This document shows, in pieces, positions 48,598 to 60,799 of a stretch of DNA of 64,000 nt. The stretch's first letter is position 1, and each line of letters begins with the position of its first letter. Both the position numbers and the translations under genes were made by a program. The notes under the pieces were generated by a model. It saw nothing but the letters and a program-made list of their open reading frames with translations. It did no database searches and had not been told where the DNA came from. Source of the DNA: Mactromeris polynyma (taxonomy: Eukaryota > Mollusca > Bivalvia > Venerida > Mactridae); contig JASFXZ010000004.1 in the NCBI GenBank assembly GCA_032209605.1, positions 33,390,401 to 33,454,400 on the forward strand, in the 5' to 3' direction.

Positions 48598-50461
48598 TTA
48601 CAAATCAGAAATGTGAGGCATGCTTGGAGTCGATATTCCACCTGTTAGCATAAACATCTTAAGGAGTTCTTTTTGCGGTATGTCTGCCTCTCCATCAAAT
48701 GGCAGGCGATATTTTTCGGCATTGGTGCCTTTTTCATAGTATAATTTGCCTTTTTGAAAATTTCTGAAATGTACCATGTATATATATCCCATCAAATACA
48801 GCGTGTTTGCATACTTTTCATGACATTTTGGAGCCATTGACAAATATTTTTCGTAAAGCTCGAGGGCAGATTTGGGATCCACATCGTTTTTCGTGTATGC
48901 GTAGGAATATATAGCATATATATTTGTCCTATCAATCTCATAAAATTTCCCTAAGGAGTCAAATGCTCTCTCTGCTTGGTCTGTGGACATATATATTGAT
49001 CCAAGCACAGAATATGCGTGTCCTAACATATGTCTTTCACTATCTATGCTCTTGTATTCCTCTAACTTGTGAGCAAACTGCTCAAGAACACGTATGCAAT
49101 CTTTTGTCTGTTCATAGTCTGACTTATCCATGACCCTCAATGGAACAATGATCGAAGCAAAGAAATACTCTACAATTGTGTCATTTGGTCTCAGTTTCAT
49201 GTAGTCTTCAGCCCAGGTACCTATGTTTGGTGGAAGCAAGACCATTGGGTATTGCTTGAGTAGATGGCCAGCAAGCATATAACCTTGAATATAGTTGTAG
49301 AAGCCTGGTTGCAAAGCCTGGCAATCGCTTAAAAAGAAACAGTAATAATAATGTATAGAGAAGTCGACCAGGAACTGCCACATAAAGTGCACAACCACTC
49401 CAACAATTATAAAGGCAAAACATTGACACGAGAGGTAAATATGAGTAATGGTAAAAAGTAGGAGCCCAGCGTGGAACGGTCAGGTCCAAAAACATTAAAG
49501 TTGATAATTTAGAAACCAGCAGTACTTCATGCTTATTAAGATTACAGCAATGATCACAATTATACTTGCAAAATATAAACCAAAAGAAGTAAATTATGTG
49601 TACAAACAAAATATAAAATGAACGCTTTAATTGCTGATTGATTATAACCTCTTGTGTTATTCAATTAAGTAACATAAGTATGCACTTAACAAGCATCTTA
49701 CGTTTGTGTCAAAACTCTGTCTTTCTGAAAATTCCAAATGGTATGGAATCCATATTCGATCATGTTGAGAGCTTTCACAGTGATTTGTGCTGTCGGAGAC
49801 TTTGGGTACTGTTTCAGGAGTTCAGGAGTGACTTCACCTGAATTTGAAAACAAAGCAAATAGTTTGATTGTGTTATAATATTGACATTTAGTGATGGTAC
49901 TTCAAGTACAATGATTAAACCTAAATCGGAACAATACAATACACTCAGCTTTCGTAGTATCATATCTATTTTGCTCATATTAAGCAACATGAACATCTTC
50001 GAAACACACACACAAAACAAATGTACATGTTTACATTAATAATATCACGATAGGAACACAAAGCAATCCTTGGTCCAACACAAAACGTTCGACGTCGGTA
50101 TTGTATTGCATTATAATGCACCACCCGTAACCTTGTGAAGAATTACACTCATTCAGAATTGTTGTTTTCATTCATTATTCTTTTCGAAAGCTTATGTAGA
50201 ATATAACTTTATTTGTACTGCTATACTCTCTTGTCCGCTTTTAATAAACTCATCATTTTCATTTATTGACACACATACTACATATGAGACTTTCGCACAA
50301 ATTTGCATTGCACCCAAGAATTTCAATGAGTGACTTTAAACATTCATCAATACATACAAATCTTTACCTCGTTCATTTCTCAGAAGATTTGAAGAACTTT
50401 GTGCATAACTCAATCTCTCAGTCATAAGAGATCTTAATTTATCTTTGACGAATTCTTCCAT
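48598..50461 (-). CDS. TPR-containing protein, three exons (intact copy of the duplicated pair)
   Basis: Exons 50461-50368, 49837-49702 and 49327-48598 on the minus strand join in phase (94+136+730 = 960 nt) to 319 residues plus stop. The start ATG opens MEEFVKDKLRSLMTERLSYAQ. The last exon uses the acceptor CTTTTTAAG at 49328, giving LTQTDCQALQPGFYNY. Helical repeats of tetratricopeptide type are visible at about residues 165-300, e.g. LGHAYSVLGSIYMSTDQAERAFD, SALELYEKYLSMAP and TLYLMGYIYM. There is no signal peptide, so it is probably intracellular; TPR arrays bind other proteins. The specific family is not recognised. No stop or frameshift is seen. Its paralogue at 56380-58666 is broken. 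Confidence 0.8.
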
Positions 50462-51383
50462 TTTATTCAGATCCAGTAAAGTGTTTCAGGTTTCCAAGAA
50501 TGTACGACTCTGTCTCATATAAAAGATACATAACCAATTGCTGAATTGGCATCTATTTTATCTGTTAATATTTGGGCTGCACGATGGTCAAAACATGTTA
50601 TGTCACCAACTTCATATCTATAGGATGTGATATGTGCCCACGTGCGCCGCTTATGCACATACAGTAAACATTTTCCGTTGATAAGCTTGTTGAGTTTGAT
50701 ATTAATTGTACGATAAAACTTTACGGTTCTTTGCTGTATCGAATGTATATTCATAGGGCCATGGCTGGACTGATACAAATTAATTAGAGAAACTAGTTTG
50801 TCCATGCAGGGACATTTAACGATACATTGCTAATCAGAAAAATCCCCTAATATAAAAACATTCAAATTTAGTTCATTTAGGTACTGTATGTGCACACAAT
50901 TTTCCTCAGCGTAAATTTCCACTTCCACCGAGTATATTTTTACCTACGCACAACGTGTAGCCGATACATGTATTTACAGGTTTTATTTTCCAACAATATT
51001 TGCAAGCAACTTTTTAACCCATCACCGATCAAGTATAAACTCTGACTACAAAAGTACACAGCATCTACTTGTTACTAGTTTATGATAAACGTATATAACA
51101 ATAAAGCATAAAAAGTATATCTTATAATAGATACCAACACTCCAATGCATGCACAAACTATAATTCTGACCTAATTTTAAGAAACATCATAACGTGATTA
51201 CATAGATCTACATTATAATAGGCGTTGAAATATTTTTTACATATATTAAGATGACTCCAAGCGTTAATATAAGCCACCTATTCAGATAAAGTGAACTGAA
51301 CAATTAAGATATTCTTCCTTTCGATTTCATTCGCAATACTCCAATGTGATACGGTTGACAAGGGATACAACACAAAACGTTCG

Positions 51384-51750
51384 CCACTGATAGCCGTAAC
51401 TGAACACAGGGCAGTTACGGCTTTCGTTCCAAAACGTTGCGAAACAGTGAGCGAGTATTGCTATTGACCGGCGTGTTAGCGAAACACGTTTCATATCACT
51501 GGCTATCGCAACTCGGAGGTAGCACGCGAGTATTTGAGAATATCACTGCGTTCAGTTACGGCTAACAGTCACTCAGATTTTGTTTTGTATCCCTGCCCCA
51601 CCGTATCACAATGGCTGCACACAGGGAACCAAATTGCCAAATGAATGCTAGGCTGGTTCCCTGTCTTTACTGTTTTTGAGGCAGGGAACCAGAATAAAAA
51701 CGAGGCGTTCAATACAATTATTTGTAACAGCTGTAACTGAACGCAAGGCA
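51384..51750. repeat. Fold-back interspersed element, copy 3
   Basis: Starts GCCGTAACTGAACACAGGGC and ends GCTGTAACTGAACGCAAGGC, and carries the shared inner landmarks GGAGGTAGCACGCGA and GGTTCCCTGTCTTTACTGT. Same family as 3834-4185 and 18073-18462. It has no counterpart at the matching place in unit B. Confidence 0.6.
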
Positions 51751-53633
51751 GACGTGTCCTATGTTTATACTTAATCGATTGCATAAATGACTGATTGTAT
51801 ATAGCCCGTCTCTCTCCGTACCACTGCTATAAATAGTATGCATAAGCGGTTAAAAGGACCCATGATTTAGGGACACTACTGACCATGCTTGAAAAGAAGA
51901 TAGACCATAAATATATTAATGCGAACTTTAATTAGTGTACGGCTTTCAGCTATTATACAATTATATAAGTTTACACCGCACATATGAAAATTAAATTGAC
52001 TTAAACAGATATAAGGCTGACACGGTGCACCCCACCCCTGCCCACGTGAGACGCCTATGCACATACAGTAAACTTTGACCGCCTATATGCTTATTGAGCT
52101 TGATAACTAGAGGTATGATAAAACTTCAAGGTCAAATCAACAGGTGAATTAAAATAGTCTTACTTTCGATTTCTTTCGAAATACACCAGGGTTTATCAGC
52201 TGTGCTCTGTGTTAATCGATTGCACACATGACTGAGTGTATATAACCCATCCATCTCCGTATCACTGCTATTCATAATCAGTACCAATGCATAAGTGGTT
52301 GCAGGGACGGGCACCGAAGAACAAGCACCCCTCTAAAATTCGTCGAACACTTTTTTTATGGTATTGGTATTTAGACGTATAAAATATATTTCTTCGCAAA
52401 CATTATTTTTATGTTATAAACGCCAATGAAGTCGAACATTGACGACACGTACGCGTTTAATGAACACAGCCTATAATACCAAACGTTATAATAACAACTA
52501 AGAATGACCATACCACCCCCACAATTCATAGGAGAAAATACGTTGATCTATGTATATACTAAAGTAATACCATATTTGATCTTTACCTAAATTCCACCCA
52601 AACGAAACCCTTCTACCAGACAGGAGAAACACAATATGGTGGCCGCCTTTCTTACTTGAAGTAAGATTAATTTTGCAAATTATATTACACGAACTAGACA
52701 ATTATCTCACTGTCTAAACGCCGCTTTAAATTACAAACATTAATTTTTCACATCATGACATTTTTCCTCAATGAGATGCATTTGTTATGCCGTGATTGTC
52801 ATATACCGTTTTTAATATTTTTGGACGTATTGTTTACGACTGGAAATCCAAAGACCTACTAGACCTACCCTAAACATTCACCGTGGTAAAAAGGCAATTT
52901 ATTATACGCATGTAAAGACCCGATTTCTGTGATGATTAGGTTCAACGTATATTGGAATTTTTTTGCATTTGATGTAATATTATTTTTACAGGTGACCTTT
53001 TTCAAAAATCTGTGACCATTTTCATATTTGTAGGTCATTCATTCCCAGTAAGAACACTACCATTTTGTAACTACAATAATCGAGCCGAATTGAAAATCCA
53101 AAACAATGAGAACGAAGTTAAAAGTCATGCGTATAATGGAGGAATAATTTAGGCCCAGTCAACACTTTACGGATTATGACATATTATTCATAGCCAGAAT
53201 TCATTTCCCTCCGGAATCGAATGACCGCCATGACCGCAACCTATTCAAATGTGCCTAAAGTTGCCACAGCCTACGCAGTTTATAGGAATCTACGCCTCTG
53301 CATTGTATGTCCTAATTCATAATTACAGGCGTATATAGTTTTTCATCAACTGTTAAGTCAATGGTATGTTAGTAGCATTTAATTATTGTCTGAATGTATA
53401 CTCAGTGACTTTAAAAAAAAGTCACACTCATTCATTATGAATGCATTCTTCTGCACTTACAAAACTTAATACCTGTCAATTGGGTGGCATTTAAAGTTTG
53501 TGTATTGCTGTGGCATATTACTAACATATGTATGAATCAGGCTGCACATTTGTTTGTGATTCTCATTTGAACATGTATGAGGTGTTTCTTTAAAAGTCAT
53601 GGAGTGTGCTAAAATACACTGACCTACTATCAG

Positions 53634-53957
53634 GTGTGCGCTTTATCAACGTGTCGTAACTACGACATGTCTAATCTTAACTGAAGAACTTACAACTAAT
53701 AAATAAAATATCAAAAGTCTGTTTTATCAATGGTGTTGTAAGTCGAGTGTCGTAGCTACAACAAATGTTTGTCATATGACAGTAAAAAATGAGAAAGCCT
53801 CGGACTTTTTTTAAAAGTTAAGACAAAAACCGCCAACGTTACGACATCATAGCTACGACAAACGTTAATAAGCGTCCTTATCGTACGTTCGGCGCCTTAC
53901 AGCAGAATAACCACAAAAATGTCGTAAGACGCATTGATAAAACAGCACATGGTGTTG
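53634..53957. mobile_element. MITE-like element with CTTTATCAACGTGTCGTAA ends
   Basis: The left end GCGCTTTATCAACGTGTCGT and the right end GTCGTAAGACGCATTGATAA are inverted copies, and a diverged internal copy (GTTTTATCAATGGTGTTGTA) sits near 53720. Non-coding. Confidence 0.5.
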
Positions 53958-56379
53958 TGGAGAAAAATATAATAAGTATACCCTATTGCAACATGCTTTT
54001 TTGTAAATTGTGGCATTATATGGTATTTTATTTACAACTTTTATTTACTTGTTAATAGAAAATTTTATGAAGAAAAAGTCCACGGATGATTATGACTTCA
54101 ACTATTGACGGATATATTGAAAATGCACGCTAAGTTAAAATTTATATGTGATTTTATACAAAGTTGAACATATTCTTTCTATATTCTTTGTGTTTTATTT
54201 CTGGTGTCTACATTACAATTCCCATAAGGCCTTCTCTAACTTAAGATCAGTCTCGAACCTGCTAATCTGTTCGTGTCTATTGTATTGGTAAAAATATGAC
54301 TTGTACAATGGTTTTTTTTGTAAACTTACTTATTATAGTGATTACTTTGTTTACCAAATATATCTTTCGTTATTGTGTTGAGTATTGTGCACGTTTGAGA
54401 TGAACTTAAAGCTGAAGTTTTTAGATTTGTTTTTGTCTATATACATGTACTAGTGTTTTCCATTGACCTCATGTATACTATATTTACACAGTATGTTCTT
54501 TTCCTGATGTTAAGCTCGTGTTTCACACACACTCTTGTGCTGTATTACAGTGCAGAAACATGTGTATATGGTAACGGTGTGGGGCTATTGATTGATAAAA
54601 AATGCTGTTTTATTTCATATGCAGTGAATGAATTGAAACATGTTGTATCGTGTTATCTTTATAGAATTATGTACATAGTTAGCTCCTTTACTATCACTCA
54701 TGTGGTATACTAACCAGCTACACAACCGTATTCAGTATTGGCATTGATGTCATGATTTACTGCAATTATCATCATACATGTTTCTTATTCAGAAACTTTC
54801 ATCATTTCTGATAGGCTTTACACTGTAACTTTATGATCTAAGGGACTGTTTATTTATTTCACACTGACTATGTGTTCTTTTGAACTTACTTATTTCCTTC
54901 TGTGATCTATTTTGTATGTGCAGTTTGTTCTGTTTTACTACACCTCTTTCTACACATACATGGCAACATTTAAAACCAAATTACTGTGAATATTTTAAAC
55001 CTGTTTATTACGTTGACTTATATGAAAAAGGTTATATTGTGTTTTTCTAAGAACATTGAAAGCTATTATGCTTAGCCTTTCCTTGTCTTCGCTTTGAGGC
55101 AAAGTTTTATGGCTTAAATCTCCCTTACTCTTACTTAACAGCCTCTCGTTTAACCATTAAATGTCACATGGGTATCGACCTAGCTAATTGGGCAGCCTTT
55201 ACTCTGTTTAAAGTCGGGTACCCAAAATGTCATGGTCTCTGGGTTAAGATATTTGCATTTTTGTTTAATAGTTGGTAAAATAAATATTATGTTGTTACAG
55301 GGAATGTTACATACACAATACAATGCGTCCCTTCACTAATCCCCGACAAGCGTACGATACACTAGGGATGGTGCAAGGGCCAACAAATGAGGGGATTGAC
55401 TGGATTGAAAACACCCACATGACAAAACCAAGAAAGCCAGTAGCCACGGACTGAAAGAAGGCGGGTCGGAGAATTTTATATCAAGTCGAGGAACTACACA
55501 CGGGGAAAGGAAAACATACAAGTACATCTACAAACATAAATAGAAATAATAACCCCACAGCGATTAACAGCCTTGGAACAGTCAGTTAAAGTTTGACATT
55601 CCCGGTAGATTTTGCGGAATGATGTTCTTTTGTTAGCTCTCCTAGGCACTCGGTGTTTTCTTTAATTGAATTGGTTTGTTCACTCTGTAAAAGCCACAAC
55701 TTGTGCCAAGTTCCAGTGAATTCAGAAAGTGTGTATCTTTAATTCATTGGACAAGTTTGATCGTGGATGATTTAGGGTAAAACGTTAATCACTGGGTCTT
55801 TTGATAGATCTTTGTAGACAATCTCGAGGCTACATTTTCTGCCTGATTTACTTGCACCTTTTTAAGTAAATAATTCCAACAGTGGTCACTGACGACCAAC
55901 ACCAGATCCTCCATGATATTTACGGGCAATACGACACGTTTCTTGACAAGCACCATGCATTTTAAAAAGATGTGTCCCCTTACGTATATGTTTTCCCCTT
56001 TCCACTTCCTGCTCTCCATGTAGCTTCTTCGTATATTGGTTCATCTCCGTTCCATTACTCGTTACTTTTGTGTTGGCACAGTTCTTCCTACAGCTTTTTT
56101 GTTTTAAAATCACCACAATCAATATCCCATTCACTATACAAATATCTGAAAAATAGTTCAGTACAACACTGATAAATGTAACGTGTAAAATTGTGAGAGT
56201 CCGCGCGAAAAGTAAACACCAGTTTCGCTTAGTTTTCTTATGCATAATGACGGGTTCTAACAGATCTCCTCGAGCATGACAATATTTAAATATCAATAAT
56301 GCATGTTCTGTATTGTCATCACTTCCATAGTTACATGTACAAGTCAGAAGTACGAGGCATTCTTGGAATAGATCTTCCA

Positions 56380-58666
56380 CCTGTTTTCACAAACATCTTC
56401 AGGAGTTGTTTTTGCGGTATGTCTGCCTCTCCATCAAATGGCAGGCGATATTTTTCGGCGTCAGTGCCTTTTTATAGTATAATTTGGCTTTTTGAAAATT
56501 TCTGAAATGTTGCATGTATATGTATCCCATCATATACAGCGTGTTGGCATACTTTTCATGACATTTTGGAGCCATTGACAAATATTTTTCGTAAAGCTCG
56601 AGGGCAGATTTGGGATCTGCATTCTTTTTCGTGTATGCATAGGAATAGATAGCTATTAGATTTGTCCTGTCAATCTCATAAATTTCTTAAATGAGTCAAA
56701 TGCTCTCTCAACTTGTTCTGTGGACATATATGTTGATCCAAGAGCAAAATATGCGTGTCCTAACATATGTCTTTCGCTATCTATGCTTTTGTATTCTTCT
56801 AGCTTGTGAGCAAACTGCTCGAGAACACGTATGCAATCTTTTGTCTGTTCATAATCTGACTTATCCATGACACTCAATGGAACAATGATCGAAGCAAAGA
56901 AATACTCTACAATTGTGTCATTTGGTCTCAGTTTCATGTAGTCTTCAGCCCATGTACCTATGTTTGGTGGAAGCATGACTTTTGGGTATTGCTTGAGTAG
57001 ATGGTCAGCAAGCATATAACCTTGAATATAGTTGTGGAAGCCTGGTTGCAAAGCCCTGGCAATCCCTTAAAGAAAAACGGTAACCATATTGTATAGAGAA
57101 GTTGAGCATGAACTGCTGTATACAAAGTACACAACCACCTCAACAATTACGACCAAAAAAATAATTACACGAGAGTTAAACATGAATTATAAGTAGGGAT
57201 GTCACATATATTCGGATATTCGAATATTCGTTTGTACGTCCGAATAAGGATACGGCATTCGAATATTCGATAAAATATATATTTTTCAATGTAAAAGCTG
57301 AATGCAAGTGTATTACATTTTAATGCTGGGCATTATCGCATTTAATGGCAATTTACGCGTTAAAATAATATTTACAGGAGTTAATTGACATGACATGCTG
57401 TATATGTGTGGGCAAGAGAGATACAACACTCTAGTGATGACACTTAGGCCCTGAACTAATTAGTCATCGCGGGAATTTTTACAACTGGAGTGATCAGTTT
57501 AAATCGCAAAAATGATATCATAAAGTTAAACTTCGATTTTCGAACGTATTATTATTAAATAAGAAGGGCGAATGTTCGAATATTCGAATATTCGTTCGGA
57601 AGGTTGACCGAATATTCGAAAACCAAAACTGCCAGTCATTTACATTCCTAATTATACGTATAAATCACGAGCACTGCGTTGGAACTGTCAGGTGCAAAAC
57701 ACTAAAACTCATAGCTTAAAAACCAGCAGTATTTAATGATGACAAGAATACTTGCAAAATATAAACCAAGGAAGAAAATTACATGTACTTTAGCGAAAAT
57801 GTAATAATAACACTGTAATTACTGATCGGTTACAACCTCTTAAATCGTTCTTGATGCATTAAGAAGCCACTTACTTTTGTGTCAAAACTCTGTCTCTCTA
57901 AAAATCCCAAAGGGTACGGAATCCAGAATCGATCATGTTGAGAGCTTTCACCGTGATTTGAGCTGTCGGAGACTTTGGGTACTGCTGCACGAGTTCAGGA
58001 GTGACTTTACCTGAATTTGTAAACAAAGCAAATATTTGATTGTGTTATGATATTGACAATTCGTTGAGTTACTTCAAGTATCCGAATAGAAATGCCTCAA
58101 CCTAAATCGGAACAATACAAAACACCCAGCTTTCGTAGTATCAGATCTATTTTGCTCACTTGAACATCTTTGAAACACGCATAAAGACAAATTAATGTAC
58201 ATGTTTACATTAATAAAATGGAACACACAGCAAACTTGGTACCACACAAAACCGTCGAATTCGGTATGGTTTTGTTTTATAATATACTTTCCATACCTTT
58301 GTGAAGAAGTACACTCATTCAAAAGAGCTAACTATTTTCATTCATCATTTGGTTCGAAAGCCTATGTATAACATCATATGTAATGCTATACTCTCTTATC
58401 GGCTTTAATAAAACTCACCATTTTCATTAATTGACACAAATGATACATATGAGATTTAAGTACAAATTTACATTGCGCCCTCGAATTTCAATAAGTGCCT
58501 TGTAACAGACAATCATTACGAACACAGCTATACCTCTTTCACTTTTCAGAAGATTTGAAGAATTTTGTGCATGACTCAATCCCTCAGTCATTAGCGATGT
58601 AAAAATATCTTTGACTTCGTTAGCTGTCTGTGGGTCTTTCGTAAGTTTATGTACGATTTCTTCCAT
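56380..58666 (-). pseudogene. TPR-protein paralogue in unit B, inactivated
   Basis: Exons correspond to 58666-58534, 58010-57875 and 57065-56380, with the same splice sites as the intact copy. Lesions relative to that copy: in exon 2 the codon CAG after TGGGATTTT is TAG; at the start of exon 3 one G is added (GCCAGGGC for GCCAGGC); near 56684 one A of AAAATTT is lost; and near 56474 one C is lost in the TTTTTCATAG tract. One nonsense change and three frameshifts make a working product unlikely. Exon 1 is 13 codons longer than in unit A (contains HKLTKDPQTANE), so the copies also diverged at the N-terminus. Transcription cannot be judged. Confidence 0.82.
57194..57650. mobile_element. hAT-type MITE inserted in intron 2 of the TPR pseudogene
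   Basis: Starts TAGGGATGTCACATATATTC and ends ACATTCCTA, roughly inverted, with repeated TTCGAATATTCG palindromes toward both ends. The flanks ATTATAAG (57186-57193) and ATTATACG (57651-57658) form an 8-bp duplication with one mismatch. Unit A is continuous at the matching site, so it inserted after the duplication. 457 bp, non-coding. Confidence 0.8.
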
Positions 58667-60799
58667 TTTCGTCTGTTCCAGTGAAGTGTTTAGGTTTCTA
58701 AGAATGTACGAATCTGTCTCTATTCAATATATACATAACCAATTGCTGAATTGGCATCGATTTTATCGCTTAATATTTGGGCTGCAGGATGATCGATCAT
58801 TCACGTTAAATTGATATACATTGTATGCATGTATTTCCCTGGTACCAGATGAAGAAATATCAAAACTAGTCATGTTATGAAGTACATATCTATATAATGT
58901 GATATTTGCAAATATCTTTGGTACTGAGTAATTACATCAACTTCTATATTAGAAGTCGTTCATTCCTTCCGGTTTTAATAATACAGAAGTATTGTCAACG
59001 AGCGAAGCCAAAGGAAAAGTATGCCTTTTAGATTTCAATATTATATGGAAAACACTCAATCAAACACTTGCGGAATAAACACGGCTCACCCCCGTCCCTG
59101 CCGGCGTGAGCCGCCTGTGTACATACAGTAATCATTCTCCGCCGATATGCTTGTTGAGTTTGGTAACTCATTGTATGATAAAACGGTTGTTTGTTGTATC
59201 ACATATACATTGTATACGTATTAATATAGGATCATAGCTGGACTGATTACAATTTAAAAGAGAAGCAAGAGCATGTCTAGGCATGGACAAGACTATTTAA
59301 CGATACATTGTAATCTGAAAAAGCACTAACTCATTTACATATTTAATTCATTTAGGTATATGATAAACACGTATCATGATAATGTTTAAAACGTAAATCT
59401 TATAATTTAGATACCAACATTCCAACGTACATTTACGCGCAAAAATCTATTATAAACTATGAATCTAATCTTATTTAATGGAACGCCACATACATACGAC
59501 AGTGCCTCCCGACACAGACCTCCGGTAAAACAACAATCCATAAAACATAAGGCACTTGAGGAGGCTCAATGGTACATACGTAAGGGAACATAGGTGCAAG
59601 GAACGGCCTGTTCGACCATAAGGAATAACTATGGGAATCGAAAAGGACAACTAGTGGGAGTGATTATGGATGGAAAAGATCACACGACAAGTAAAGATAG
59701 GGAAAACAATAGGCCGAAACTGGGCGGAAAATAACATGAAAACTATATCAAGTAAACGAAATGCACATGGGAAAGGCAAATATAACATACATTTAAAATA
59801 CAAAAATGAATAATAACCATACAGGGAATTGAAGCCTTGGAACTGTCAGTAAAATACTTGGAAGTTACATGTTCATTGGTGGATTTAAGTAGATAATAGG
59901 AATAATCTTAACTCTATTAAACGGCGAACCGCCTACTAAGATGAAAGTGAACTGAACAAACTCATCAGTTTAAAGTCAAATCTGGGACAACTGTACATAT
60001 AAATATTATGTTTTATATATTATGTATCAGGTAAAATCAACAGATGAATTAAAATATTCTTACTTCTATTTCTTTCGAAATACTCCACAGAGTTTACCAG
60101 ACGTATTCTATGTTTATAGTTAAACGATAAATACATACATGACCGATTGTATTTGTACCCATCCCTCACCGTATCAATGCTATTTAAAAAATCAGTATCC
60201 ATGCATACGAGGTTGCGGGGACGGGCGCAGAGGAAAAGCACCCCTCTAAAATTCAGCGAACACATGTTTCATGGTATTTATAGCAAGACGTATAAAAAAT
60301 ATTTCTGGGCAAATATCAGTTTTATATCATTAACACATATTTGGTCGATAATTGACGACACGTACGCGTTTAATTAACACCGCCTGTAATATCAAAAGTT
60401 ATAGTACCAATCAAAATCGAACATTCCACCCCCAGAATTCATTGGAGAAAATACGTATACGTATGTGTATACTTAGGTAATATCAAATTGGATCTTTGCC
60501 TAGCAACCCATTCGAAACCTTTCTACCAGACAGGAAAACAGAGAAATAAAACAAATTTTGAATACGGCGGCCACATTAAATGTAGAATTTTACCAATTAA
60601 ATTATACGAACTTGAACGAACTATCTCCCTGTCTGTTGACATCGTATATTCATTGCTCGTAACGCCGCTTTAAGTAACAAACATTTACACATCATGGCAT
60701 TTTCTTCAATGAAGTGCATTTGTTATGTCGTGATCGTCACTGAGTGTTTTATAACATTTTTGGACTCGTTGTATTCTCTCCAAAGACCTACTAGACATA

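Noticed and set aside
50515..50805. 96-codon minus-strand frame upstream of the TPR gene
   Set aside because: The matching part of unit B is not open over the same region, and the stretch lies 5' of a well-supported start exon; it looks like flank shared by duplication.
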